Assembly: GCF_004193175.1 (NCBI RefSeq)
Contig: NZ_SAUH01000001.1
Location: forward strand, 124,001-188,000
Origin: Streptomyces sp. RFCAC02
GTDB lineage: Bacteria; Actinomycetota; Actinomycetes; Streptomycetales; Streptomycetaceae
DNA length: 64,000 nucleotides
Direction: 5' to 3'
Shown here: positions 16,925 to 25,195 of the stretch, piece by piece
Position numbering within the stretch: the first letter of the stretch is position 1
Layout: each line of letters starts with the position of its first letter
The notes under the pieces: generated by a model
Told to the model about the DNA's origin: nothing
What the model saw: only the letters and a program-made list of their open reading frames with translations
Database searches by the model: none
Position numbers and translations under genes: made by a program

Positions 16925-17535
16925 CGTCCGCGGCCCGGCCGCCCGCGGAAGGCGTACGCCGCCCAGCCGGCGGCGAGCGCGGTGATGCCGGCGGCGGCGA
17001 GGAGGATCGTTCCGCCGCTGCCGCCGTCGGCGACCGGCTGGGTGCCGCCGACGCCCGCCTGCGCGCCCCGGCTCGGGAGGCTCGTGGAGCTGGCGGTGGG
17101 CGAGGCGGTCACCGTGGCGGTGGCGGTCGGCGTGGGGCTCGCGGTGGCGGCGACGATGCTGAGGGGGGCCGTGCCGCTCTCGGTGCCGCAGGTGAACGTG
17201 ACGTCGTACTCGGCGCCGATGCGTGCGTCCGTGTCGACGGTCGTGCTCGCGCTCTGGGTCTGCCCGGCGGCCCCGAGGTTGATGCGGTCGAAGACGGCCG
17301 ACTCGGCGTACGCCCCCGCCTCCGTGCAGCCGGTGACGGTGAGCGTCACGGTCCCGCCGGGGCGCACCGCGGCGGGCGACACGCTGAAGCCGAACGCCGT
17401 CGCCACCAGGGGGGCGCCGAGCGGCGCCCGGTCGGGAGCCGCGCCGGCTATCCGGGCTGCCGCCGTGGGCGCGGCCGCGCCCACCAGGATCGCGCCGAGT
17501 CCGGCACCGGCCAGCGCGGTACGCAGTGTGCTCAT
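16921..17535 (-). CDS. secreted, membrane-anchored surface protein, presumed sortase partner
   Basis: A protein of 204 residues. It has an N-terminal signal peptide (about 1-27, cleavage near A-A-A) and a small beta-type domain with two Cys (in 'VTGCTEAGAY' and 'VTFTCGTES'). A Thr/Pro/Ala-Ser-rich stalk follows, then 'LPSRGAQAGVGG', a C-terminal hydrophobic helix and a basic tail. This is the layout of a cell-wall-sorted protein, although no canonical LPxTG stands next to the helix. ATG 17535 has AAGGAG 7 nt upstream. It lies downstream of a class F sortase on the same strand. Its TAG stop is formed by the CTAG at the MITE edge, so the original C-terminus may have been altered. Confidence 0.7.
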   Translation of the reverse strand: MSTLRTALAGAGLGAILVGAAAPTAAARIAGAAPDRAPLGAPLVATAFGFSVSPAAVRPGGTVTLTVTGCTEAGAYAESAVFDRINLGAAGQTQSASTTVDTDARIGAEYDVTFTCGTESGTAPLSIVAATASPTPTATATVTASPTASSTSLPSRGAQAGVGGTQPVADGGSGGTILLAAAGITALAAGWAAYAFRGRPGRGR

Positions 17536-17674
17536 CGGTTGGCTCCTTCGTCGAAGTGCTCGCCCCGCACCGCGACGTTAGGCATCCGGGCGGTCCCGTA
17601 CCCCGCTGGACGGGACGAACGGGTTACGCGCGGGGGCCATTGGGGTGCGTCCGCGCGGCGCCGGGTGTGGCGCG

Positions 17675-18394
17675 TCAGCGGACGTCCGTCAGCCGGGCGA
17701 AGACGACGATGTTGCCGGCGTAGCCGCTGCCCTCCTCGTACGCGCCGCCGCAGGTGATGAGGCGGAGTTCGGCCTGGCCCGTGGAGCGGTAGACGTGGGC
17801 GGGCAGGTCGGCCTTGTCGTAGACGGCGACGTCGTAGACCGTGAAGCCGGCCGCGCGGCCGTCCTCGCGCACGACCTCGATCCGGTCGCCCGCCTGCACG
17901 GCGCCGAGGCCGTAGAACACGGCGGGGCCCGCGGCGTTGTCGACGTGCCCGACGATGACGGCGGTGCCGTCCGCGCCGGGTGCCGTGGCGCCGTCGTACC
18001 AGCCGGCGAGACCGGGGATGTCCTCGGGGGGCGACTCGACCCAGCCCTCGGCATCGAGGCCCACCGGCGCGAGGGGGGCGTCGACGCCGATGGAGGGCAC
18101 GGACACCCAGGTGGGCACGGCGGGCGGGAGCGGTTCGACGACCGCGCCCTCCGTGCCGGCGTCCTGGTCGGTCCGGTCCGTACCGGCCGGCTGGGGCGGC
18201 GGACCCACCGACGCGTCCGCGCCGCCCCCGGCGCCGAACATCAGGGTCACGCCGAGGACGACGGCGGCGGTGGCGGCGCCGAAGACGGCGTGGCCGCCCC
18301 AGCCGCGCTGGTCGTCGGCGGGGTCCGGTACGTACTCCGGCATGCGCATCGCGGTCACCGCCTGCAGGGAGGAGCCGCCCCTTCGCGGGGCCAT
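17675..18394 (-). CDS. class F sortase
   Basis: A protein of 239 residues. An N-terminal transmembrane anchor (about 36-55) is followed by a Pro/Asp-rich linker and then the sortase beta-barrel from about residue 94. The active site reads His150 in 'VIVGHVDNAAGPAVFYGL', Cys215 in 'LRLITCGGAYEE' and Arg234 in 'VVFARL'. The TC-G-G-x-Y form and 'P-x-V-F-Y-x-L' stretch are typical of the actinobacterial class F group. It acts outside the membrane, joining surface proteins to the wall or other acceptors. The presumed substrate gene follows by 139 bp. ATG 18394 lacks a good ribosome site; ATG 18349 (M-R-M-P-E-Y) is the alternative. Confidence 0.85.
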   Translation of the reverse strand: MAPRRGGSSLQAVTAMRMPEYVPDPADDQRGWGGHAVFGAATAAVVLGVTLMFGAGGGADASVGPPPQPAGTDRTDQDAGTEGAVVEPLPPAVPTWVSVPSIGVDAPLAPVGLDAEGWVESPPEDIPGLAGWYDGATAPGADGTAVIVGHVDNAAGPAVFYGLGAVQAGDRIEVVREDGRAAGFTVYDVAVYDKADLPAHVYRSTGQAELRLITCGGAYEEGSGYAGNIVVFARLTDVR

Positions 18395-18473
18395 CACCGG
18401 TAACGCTAGATCCGCGCCCCGGCCGCCGCGATCCGGATGTGCGGCATACGGAGGGCACGGCGCCGGGGCGGTG

Positions 18474-19493
18474 TCAGACGCCGACCGGGACGCCCGCCTG
18501 GAGGTTGAGCGCGCGGCCGTCGGCGCGCGCCCGCAGCGCCCACCGCAGGCGTGCGAACCGGCCGGGCGACAGCATCTCCTCCGCCTCGTCCTCGGCGGCG
18601 AAGCGCCAGCCGCGCAGCTCCTCGCCCGGGAGGAGGAGGTCGCCCGTGCGGTCCGCGTCGAGCCGCCCGCCGTCGAACAGCAGGCGCAGGCCGCCGTAGC
18701 GGGGCGGCCGGGGCGGCTCCCAGTCGACGACCAGCAGCGGGGGCTCCTGCGCGAGGTGCAGGCCGAGTTCCTCCGCGACCTCGCGGACGGCGGCGCGGGC
18801 GGGCGGCTCGCCCGGCTCGACGACGCCCCCGGGGAACTCCCAGCCCGGCTTGTAGGTCGGGTCGACCAGGAGGACCCGGTCCTGGTCGTCGAAAAAGAGG
18901 ACGCCGGCGGCCAGGGTCTCCGCCCGGGGCGGTGGTGTCTGGACGATGGGACAGGTGCCGTCACCGCGCCGTATCGCCTCGGCCAGCAGCACGGCCGTCT
19001 CGCGGGGCGTGCGTCCCGCCGTGTCCACGCGGTAGGAGTCGGCCGCGAGCCAGGAGGGGGCGGCCGGGTGGCCGGGGGGACGGCCGGGGCGGCCGGCCGC
19101 CGCCTCGCCGTCGACCGCGGCACGCTGACCGATCCTGGTCCGCAGGAACGTTTCGTCAGAGTGGAGCAGGAAGTGCTGCACCGCGATGCGGCGGGTGGCG
19201 AGCCCGCCGAAGATCTCGTCGCGGTACTCCTGCCGCAGCAGGGTGAGGGGCGTGATCAGCGGCCCCGGCAGTTCGGCGAGCAGGGCCGCCGCCGTGTCGA
19301 CGACGAGCCGGCGCCAGGCCGGCAGCTCCTGCACGTCCGCCACGCCGGCGAGGCGCTGTTCGGGCAGCATGGCGCGCAGCCCGTCCGCGACCAGGCCGGG
19401 GTCGAAGAGCGTGCTGCCCGGCAGCAGGTCGAGCAGCTCCGCCGCCACCGAGGTCTTCCCCGACCCGGCCGCGCCGTTCAGCCAGATGATCAC
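18474..19493 (-). CDS. P-loop kinase-like / Nudix hydrolase fusion
   Basis: A protein of 339 residues with two domains. Residues 1-185 form an AAA_33-type P-loop module with Walker A G-A-A-G-S-G-K-T-S at 7-15. Residues about 190-339 form a Nudix domain whose box is complete: G-G-V-V-E-P-G-E-P-P then 'AAVREVAEELGL'. The Nudix part should hydrolyse a nucleoside-diphosphate derivative; the P-loop part may phosphorylate a small molecule or act as a sensor. The GTG at 19493 is preceded by AAGGAGG. It lies 25 bp downstream of the ROK kinase on the same strand, so the two may be co-transcribed. The substrates are unknown. Confidence 0.82.
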   Translation of the reverse strand: MIIWLNGAAGSGKTSVAAELLDLLPGSTLFDPGLVADGLRAMLPEQRLAGVADVQELPAWRRLVVDTAAALLAELPGPLITPLTLLRQEYRDEIFGGLATRRIAVQHFLLHSDETFLRTRIGQRAAVDGEAAAGRPGRPPGHPAAPSWLAADSYRVDTAGRTPRETAVLLAEAIRRGDGTCPIVQTPPPRAETLAAGVLFFDDQDRVLLVDPTYKPGWEFPGGVVEPGEPPARAAVREVAEELGLHLAQEPPLLVVDWEPPRPPRYGGLRLLFDGGRLDADRTGDLLLPGEELRGWRFAAEDEAEEMLSPGRFARLRWALRARADGRALNLQAGVPVGV

Positions 19494-19518
19494 GTGCCCC
19501 CTCCTTGTTCACCGTGTG

Positions 19519-20481
19519 TCAGGTGCCCAGCGGGCCCTGCCCCGAAAACGTGTCCGAGTTCCAGCAGGCCGCCGCCGCGCCGACCAGACCCGCGTCGGTG
19601 CCGAGCTGCGCCGGCACGACGTCCAGGTGCTGGACGAACGGGAGCGTGGCGTACGCGGACAGCGCGCGGCGCAGCGGCGTGAACAGCACGTCCCCGGCCT
19701 GGCTGACGCCGCCGCCGACGACGACGGTCTCGATCTCCACCAGCGTGGCGGTCGCCGCTATGCCGGCGGCCAGGGCGCGGGCGGCCCGTTCGAACGCCTC
19801 CAGGGCGATCGGGTCGCCCTGCGCGGCGGCGACGGCGACGCCGGCGGCGGTCGTGTCGCCGTCCGCCCCGGCGGGGCGCCAGCCGGACGCGAGGGCGTAC
19901 CGCGCGATGTTGGTGCCGCTGGCGATGCGCTCGACGCAGCCGCGGCCGCCGCAGGGGCACAGCTCGCCGTCGAAGTCCACGCTGATGTGGCCGATGTGGC
20001 CCGCGTTGCCGGTGGGGCCGGGGCGGAGCCTGCCGTCGAGGATGAGGCCGCCGCCGACACCGGTGGACACCACCATGCACAGGGCGTCGCGCCGGCCGCG
20101 GGCGGCGCCGCGCCAGTGCTCGCCCGCGGCGATCGCCGCGCCGTCGCCGACGAGGGTGACGGGGAGGTCGCCGGTGGTCTTCGCGAGGTGCGCCACGAGC
20201 GGGAAGTCGCGCCAGGCGGGGATGTTGACGGGGCTGACGGTGCCCTCGCGGGCGTCGACCGGCCCTGCGCTGCCGACGCCCACGGCGCCCACGCGCGACC
20301 ACAGCGGGTGGTCGGTCAGCCCGGTGACCACCTCGGTCACCGCTCCCATCACGTTCTCCGCCGACTCGCGGGCCCGGGTCGGGCGCTGAACGCGGTGGAG
20401 CAGTTCGCCGGTGCCGTCCACGAGCGCACCGGCGATTTTCGTACCGCCGATGTCCACGGCGGCGACAAGATCAGTGGTCAT
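19519..20481 (-). CDS. ROK-family sugar kinase (glucokinase-like)
   Basis: A protein of 320 residues. It has the phosphate-binding motif D-I-G-G-T-K (10-15) and the active-site Asp113 in 'VTLVGDGAAIAAGEHW', where most family members have N-D in place of G-D. The ROK zinc motif has Cys175, Cys177 and Cys182 in C-P-C-G-G-R-G-C-V-E, with 'GHIGHISVD' in front. There is no N-terminal HTH, so it is a kinase rather than a repressor; a hexose or N-acyl hexosamine is the likely substrate. ATG 20481 begins directly at the fold. An in-frame ATG at 20685 with a perfect ribosome site would add 68 residues. Confidence 0.8.
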   Translation of the reverse strand: MTTDLVAAVDIGGTKIAGALVDGTGELLHRVQRPTRARESAENVMGAVTEVVTGLTDHPLWSRVGAVGVGSAGPVDAREGTVSPVNIPAWRDFPLVAHLAKTTGDLPVTLVGDGAAIAAGEHWRGAARGRRDALCMVVSTGVGGGLILDGRLRPGPTGNAGHIGHISVDFDGELCPCGGRGCVERIASGTNIARYALASGWRPAGADGDTTAAGVAVAAAQGDPIALEAFERAARALAAGIAATATLVEIETVVVGGGVSQAGDVLFTPLRRALSAYATLPFVQHLDVVPAQLGTDAGLVGAAAACWNSDTFSGQGPLGT

Positions 20482-20838
20482 GAGCACGAAGCTTGCTCTG
20501 CGGTGACCGACTTGTCCAGTCCGGTCATGGTGATCCGCACGGGGTCCGGCCTGCGAAGGCCCGCAGGTGGGGCGGTCGGGGCGGCGGACGGCGGCCTCTT
20601 CCGCGGAGCGGGGGGCCGCCCGCCGCGCCCGGATCCCGGAGCCGGCGCGCACGGTGACGGCCGCCGCGGGGACGGGCTGGTCCATGCGGCTCACCTCCGG
20701 CGGGTACGGCGGTCCGCGGCGGCGGACCAGCGCGACGGTAACGGGCGCGGGCGGCGAACACAACGGTGCACCACGCGGCGCGGCGGCGCGCCGGGAGGGC
20801 GCGGAAGGCCGGGGGACGCACGTCCCCCGGCCCACGGC
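20482..20838. other. intergenic stretch upstream of ROK kinase
   Basis: It holds the etfBA terminator hairpin (20807-20832) and probably the ROK kinase promoter: TGGACA and CAAGCT, 17 bp apart, just upstream of 20481. The stretch 20550-20685 keeps the codon bias of coding DNA in the ROK frame (see findings). Confidence 0.4.
20807..20832 (-). terminator. terminator of etfBA
   Basis: A perfect 11-bp stem GGCCGGGGGAC/GTCCCCCGGCC with a 4-nt loop lies 7 bp beyond the etfA stop. Confidence 0.7.
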
Positions 20839-21801
20839 TCAGCCCTTGCGGGCCTTGATCTCCTCCGTCAGGGCGGGCAGCACCTCGAACAGGTCGCCGA
20901 CGACGCCGTAGTCGACCAGCTCGAAGATCGGCGCCTCCGCGTCCTTGTTGACGGCGACGATGGTCTTCGAGGTCTGCATGCCCGCGCGGTGCTGGATCGC
21001 GCCCGAGATGCCGGCGGCGACGTAGAGCTGGGGCGAGACCGTCTTGCCGGTCTGGCCGACCTGGTGCGAGTGCGGGTACCAGCCGGCGTCGACGGCCGCG
21101 CGGGAGGCTCCGACGGCGCCGCCGAGGGCGTCGGCCAGGGCCTCGACGACGGCGAAGTTCTCCGCGCCGCCCACGCCGCGCCCGCCGGACACCACGATCG
21201 CGGCCTCGGTCAGCTCCGGGCGGCCCGACGACTCGCGCGGCTGCCGGGAGACGACCGACGTGCCGGTGGCGAGCGGGCCGAACGTGACGTCCAGCGCCTC
21301 CACCGTGCCCGCGGCCGGGGCCGGCTCGGGCGCGGCGGAGTTCGGCTTCACGGTGATGACCGGCGTGCCGGCGACGACGCGCGACGTGGTGGTGAACGCG
21401 GCGGCGAAGACGGACTGGGTGGCGACCGGCCCCTCCTCCCCCGCCTCGATGTCCACGGCGTCGGTGATCAGGCCGGACCCGATGCGCAGCGCGAGGCGCG
21501 CCGCGATCTCCTTGCCCTCGGCCGACGAGGGCACGAGCACGGCGGACGGCGAGACGGCGTCGTGGGCGGCCTGCAGCGCGTCCACCTTGGGGACGACGTG
21601 GTAGTCGGCGAACTCGGGCGCGTCGGCGGCCAGGACACGCGTGGCGCCGTGCTCGGCGAGGACGGGGGCGGCCGCCTCGGCGCCCGGGCCGAGGTGGACG
21701 GCGACCGGGTCGCCCAGGCGGCGGGCCAGGGTGAGGAGTTCGAGGGTGGGCTTGCGGACGTCACCGTCGAGGTGATCGACGTACACGAGGACTTCGGCCA
21801 T
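20839..21801 (-). CDS. etfA: electron transfer flavoprotein, alpha subunit
   Basis: A protein of 320 residues. The C-terminal FAD-binding domain carries '[13 protein letters not shown]', '[41 protein letters not shown]' and '[29 protein letters not shown]', the family signature. With EtfB it accepts electrons from acyl-CoA and related dehydrogenases and passes them to the quinone pool through ETF dehydrogenase. It lies 56 bp downstream of etfB in the conserved order. Confidence 0.96.
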   Translation of the reverse strand: MAEVLVYVDHLDGDVRKPTLELLTLARRLGDPVAVHLGPGAEAAAPVLAEHGATRVLAADAPEFADYHVVPKVDALQAAHDAVSPSAVLVPSSAEGKEIAARLALRIGSGLITDAVDIEAGEEGPVATQSVFAAAFTTTSRVVAGTPVITVKPNSAAPEPAPAAGTVEALDVTFGPLATGTSVVSRQPRESSGRPELTEAAIVVSGGRGVGGAENFAVVEALADALGGAVGASRAAVDAGWYPHSHQVGQTGKTVSPQLYVAAGISGAIQHRAGMQTSKTIVAVNKDAEAPIFELVDYGVVGDLFEVLPALTEEIKARKG

Positions 21802-21857
21802 GGGTATCGGTCTCTCCGTTGAGCGTGACGGGTGTCGTGTCGGCGGCGGGGCGGGCG

Positions 21858-22643
21858 TCAGATGAACTTGCGCTCGGCGAGGAAGCCGGCCAGCTGCTTG
21901 CCGCCCTCGCCCTCGTCGGTGACGATCTCGCCCGCCGACCGCGCCGGGCGCTCGGTCGCGGACAGCACGGCGGTGGCGGCGCCCGCGAGGCCCACCCCGG
22001 CGGCGTCGATGCCGAGGTCGTCGAGGTCCAGGGTCTCCACGGGCTTCTTCTTCGCCGCCATGATGCCCTTGAACGACGGGTAACGGGCCTCGCCCGACTG
22101 GTCGGTCACGGACACGACGGCGGGCAGCGCGGCCCGGAGGCGCTCGGTCGCCGCGTCGCCGTCGCGGCGGCCGGTGACCTTGCCGTCGGCGACGGACAGT
22201 TCGGACAGCAGCGTCACCTGCGGGACACCGAGCCGCTCGGCCACCAGGGCGGGCAGGACGCCCATGCCGCCGTCGGTCGAGGCCATGCCGCAGACCACGA
22301 GGTCGTACCCGATGTGCTCGGCGGCCTTGGCGATGACGAGCGACGTGCCCATCACGTCCGTGCCGTGCAGGTCGTCGTCCTCGACGTGGACGGCCTTGTC
22401 GGCGCCCATGGACAGGGCCTTGCGCAGCGCGTCCGTGGCGTCCTCGGGGCCGACGGTGAGGACGGTGACCTCGGCCCCGTCGGTGTCCTCGGCGATCCTG
22501 AGCGCCTGTTCGACGGCGTACTCGTCCAGTTCCGACAGCAGGCCGTCGACGGCCTCGCGGTCGGTGGTCAGGTCATCGGCGAAGCCACGGTCACCGGTGG
22601 CGTCGGGCACGTACTTCACACAGACAACGATCCTCAGACTCAC
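21858..22643 (-). CDS. etfB: electron transfer flavoprotein, beta subunit
   Basis: A protein of 261 residues beginning 'MSLRIVVCVKYVPD', with 'NEYDEYAVEQALR'-type sequence (here S-E-L-D-E-Y-A-V-E-Q-A-L-R), 'VVCGMASTDGGMGVLPALVAERLG' and the ETF-beta signature near 'RYPSFKGIMAAKKKPVETL'. It forms the heterodimer with EtfA and binds AMP. The GTG at 22643 has AGGAGG 7 nt upstream; the alternative upstream frame has none. An operator-like palindrome lies 56-74 bp before the start. Confidence 0.96.
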   Translation of the reverse strand: MSLRIVVCVKYVPDATGDRGFADDLTTDREAVDGLLSELDEYAVEQALRIAEDTDGAEVTVLTVGPEDATDALRKALSMGADKAVHVEDDDLHGTDVMGTSLVIAKAAEHIGYDLVVCGMASTDGGMGVLPALVAERLGVPQVTLLSELSVADGKVTGRRDGDAATERLRAALPAVVSVTDQSGEARYPSFKGIMAAKKKPVETLDLDDLGIDAAGVGLAGAATAVLSATERPARSAGEIVTDEGEGGKQLAGFLAERKFI

Positions 22644-22698
22644 GCCGACTCCTCCTGCGTTCGCTCCGCGACCGGGCCGGCCGGACGATCGACCCGGT

Positions 22699-22717
22699 TT
22701 GTTACTCGCCAGTACAA
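22699..22717 (-). promoter_or_regulatory. operator-like imperfect palindrome upstream of etfB
   Basis: TTGTTACTCGCCAGTACAA contains TACT-CGCC-AGTA and outer TTG/CAA arms, the shape of a TetR-type operator. The site is AT-rich against its surroundings and lies where the etfB promoter is expected. Confidence 0.4.
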
Positions 22718-22817
22718 CCGAGGGTATCCCCCGCGCGCAAGCATGCCGCACCGAGGCACCCCCCACGCGTCCCGCACGGATGTCCGGCCATGTCACCCGC
22801 CATGACCGCCACGCGGT

Positions 22818-23171
22818 TCAGCCGCCGATCGCGAGCCCGACGGCCACGATCACGTCCGCCCTGCGCGGCTGCCCCGTGGCACGCCGGACAATCCGCCCGC
22901 CGGCGTCCAGCACGAGCACGGTGGGCGTGGCCGTGACGCCCAGGGCGCGGACGAGGTCGAGCCGCGACTCGGCGTCGACCTCGACGTGCCCGACCCCCTC
23001 CACGAGGGCGGCGACGTCCGCGACGATCCGGCGGGTCGCGCGGCAGGGGGCGCAGAAGGCCGACGAGAAGTGGACGAGGGTCGCGCGGCGGCCGAGGCGC
23101 TCCACACCGAGATCCCCCGCCGTGAGCGGCCCGTCCCGCCCGTCGTCCCGTCCGTCGTTCCGTCCGTCCAT
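22818..23171 (-). CDS. thioredoxin-family protein
   Basis: A protein of 117 residues with a thioredoxin fold. The redox site is C-A-P-C (Cys40, Cys43) in 'TLVHFSSAFCAPCRATRRIV' and the cis-Pro is in 'GVTATPTVLVLDAGGRIV'. The first W of W-C-G-P-C is replaced, so it is a thioredoxin-like protein and not the housekeeping TrxA. It is cytoplasmic, having no signal or membrane segment. The short Asp/Arg-rich N-terminus is unusual. ATG 23171 has AGGAGG 8 nt upstream. Confidence 0.85.
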   Translation of the reverse strand: MDGRNDGRDDGRDGPLTAGDLGVERLGRRATLVHFSSAFCAPCRATRRIVADVAALVEGVGHVEVDAESRLDLVRALGVTATPTVLVLDAGGRIVRRATGQPRRADVIVAVGLAIGG

Positions 23172-23372
23172 GGGTGGTTCCTCCTGTCGTCGTCCCCCGG
23201 AACGAGCGTCCGCGAAGCAGCGCGCATTCCCGGTCGCGCGCCCCGTACGCGCACCGTTCACGGATCCGCCGCGCCCAGGGGTTGGCGATCGCCGCGGCAT
23301 TCGGGCACGATCCTGCGACACCGGAAGTTACGGTTGCGTAGGTCCTCGGCACGGAAGAAGGGCGCACCTCCC

Positions 23373-24086
23373 ATGGCAGAGTTCGTATATCCGCCGGTCA
23401 TCGCCGCCGCGCGGACGATGTTCAAGGCGCTGGACCTGCGCCTTGACGTCGACGGCAGTGAGCATGTGCCGCGCCGGGGCGGTGCGGTGCTCGTGAGCAA
23501 CCACATCGGCTACCTCGACTTCGTGTTCGCCGGGCTCGCGGCGCGGCCGGCGAAGCGGCTGGTGCGCTTCATGGCGAAGGAGTCGGTGTTCCGGCACCGG
23601 ATCGGAGGCCCGCTGATGCGCGGCATGAAGCACATACCCGTGGACCGGGCCAGCGGTGAGCAGGCGTTCGACCACGCGCTCGACGCGCTGCGCGGCGGCG
23701 AGATCGTCGGGATGTTCCCCGAGGCGACCATCTCCCCGTCCTTCACGCTGAAGAAGTTCAAGACGGGGGCGGCGCGCATGGCGCAGCAGGCGGGCGTGCC
23801 GCTGCTGCCGGTCGCCCTGTGGGGGACGCAGCGCCTGTGGACGAAGGGGCGGAAGCGCGACCTCGGGCGCAACCACTTCCCCGTCACCGTGCGCGTGGGC
23901 GAGCCGCTGGAGGCCGACGCGGACGAGTCGGCGATGTCCGTCACCGAGCGGCTGCGCGAGCGCGTGCAGGAGCTGCTCGACGCGGCGCAGCGCGCCTACC
24001 CGGCCAAGCCGAGGGGGCCGGAGGACACCTGGTGGCTGCCCGCGCACCTGGGCGGCAGCGCCCCGCCGCCCGCGCACGCCGGCTGA
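23373..24086 (+). CDS. 1-acyl-sn-glycerol-3-phosphate acyltransferase-like (PlsC family)
   Basis: A protein of 237 residues. Acyltransferase block I is N-H-x4-D (His44, Asp49) in 'VLVSNHIGYLDFVF', block III is F-P-E-A-T-I-S (115-121) and block IV is 'AGVPLLPVALWGTQR'. It belongs to the LPLAT superfamily, which acylates lysophosphatidate or related lipids at the membrane. The Cys-free C-terminus ends in an Ala/Pro-rich tail. ATG 23373 follows AAGGG. Streptomyces carry several such paralogues, so its exact acceptor is open. Confidence 0.88.
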   Translation: MAEFVYPPVIAAARTMFKALDLRLDVDGSEHVPRRGGAVLVSNHIGYLDFVFAGLAARPAKRLVRFMAKESVFRHRIGGPLMRGMKHIPVDRASGEQAFDHALDALRGGEIVGMFPEATISPSFTLKKFKTGAARMAQQAGVPLLPVALWGTQRLWTKGRKRDLGRNHFPVTVRVGEPLEADADESAMSVTERLRERVQELLDAAQRAYPAKPRGPEDTWWLPAHLGGSAPPPAHAG

Positions 24087-24115
24087 GGGACCGCGGGGCG
24101 GCGGTGCGGGCCTCC

Positions 24116-25195
24116 TCAGCGGCCCATCTCCTCGCCCAGCGCGGCGACGAACGTGTCCACGTCCTCCTCGGTCGTGTCGAACGCGCACATCCAGCGGACG
24201 TCGCCCGCCGCCTCGTCCCAGAAGTAGAACCGGTGCCGCTTCTGCAGCCGTTCCGCCGCGTCACGGGGCATGCGGGCGAAGACGCCGTTCGCCTGGACGG
24301 GATGCAGGATCGTCACCCCGGGGACGGCGCGGGCGCCCTCGGCCAGGCGGGCCGCCATCGCGTTGGCGTGCCGGGCGGAGCGCAGCCACAGGTCGCCGGC
24401 GAGCAGCGCCTCGAACTGCACGGAGACGAACCGCATCTTCGACGCGAGCTGCATCGACGCCTTCCGCAGGTACGGCAGGCCGCGCACCGCCTCCGGGTCG
24501 AGGACCACGACCGCCTCGCCCATCAGCAGGCCGTTCTTGGTCCCGCCGAACGACACCACGTCCACGCCCGCGTCGGTGGTGAACGCGGCGAGCGGCAGGC
24601 CGAGGGACGCGGCCGCGTTGGCGAGGCGCGAGCCGTCCATGTGGACCGTCATGCCCCGCTCGTGGGCGAAGTCGGCCACGGCGCGGATCTCGCCGGGGGT
24701 GTAGCAGGTGCCCAGTTCGGTGGCCTGCGTGAGGGAGACGACCTGGGGGCGCGCGCGGTGCTCGTCGTCGAAGCCCCACGCCTCGCGGGCCACGAGGTCG
24801 GGGGTGAGCCTGCCGCCGGGCGCCGGCACGGGGAGCAGTTTGAGGCCGCCGACCCGCTCGGGCGCGCCGCACTCGTCGGTGTGGATGTGGGCGCTGCCGG
24901 CGGTGACGACGGCGCTCCAGCGGTCGGTCAGGGCCTGGAGCGCCACGACGTTGGCGCCGGTGCCGTTGAAGACGGGGAAGGTCTGCGCGCGGGGGCCGAA
25001 GTGCCGGCGGAACACCTCCTGGAGGTGGGCGGTGTAGTCGTCGGCGCCGTACGCCGGCTGGTGGCCGCCGTTGGCGAGGGCGATGGCGGCCAGCACCTCC
25101 GGGTGGACGCCCGCGTAGTTGTCGCTGGCGAATCCGCGCGCGTCCGGGTCGTGGCGCCGCGCGGCGTCGGTCGAGGGCGTGCCGGGGGGCGTCAT
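24116..25195 (-). CDS. low-specificity L-threonine aldolase / beta-eliminating lyase
   Basis: A protein of 359 residues, a fold-type I PLP enzyme of the threonine aldolase group. The PLP-binding Lys220 is in 'VVSFGGTKNGLLMGE', Asp187 in 'TVHMDGSRLANAAASLG' and 'FASDNYAGVHPEVL' is at the N-terminus. It cleaves beta-hydroxy amino acids to glycine and an aldehyde, or beta-eliminates. The ATG at 25195 overlaps the TGA of the upstream SDR gene as ATGA, so translation is coupled. It is third in an operon with DUF6421 and SDR genes, and the coupling suggests a joint pathway on a small hydroxy amino acid or aldehyde. Confidence 0.88.
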   Translation of the reverse strand: MTPPGTPSTDAARRHDPDARGFASDNYAGVHPEVLAAIALANGGHQPAYGADDYTAHLQEVFRRHFGPRAQTFPVFNGTGANVVALQALTDRWSAVVTAGSAHIHTDECGAPERVGGLKLLPVPAPGGRLTPDLVAREAWGFDDEHRARPQVVSLTQATELGTCYTPGEIRAVADFAHERGMTVHMDGSRLANAAASLGLPLAAFTTDAGVDVVSFGGTKNGLLMGEAVVVLDPEAVRGLPYLRKASMQLASKMRFVSVQFEALLAGDLWLRSARHANAMAARLAEGARAVPGVTILHPVQANGVFARMPRDAAERLQKRHRFYFWDEAAGDVRWMCAFDTTEEDVDTFVAALGEEMGR

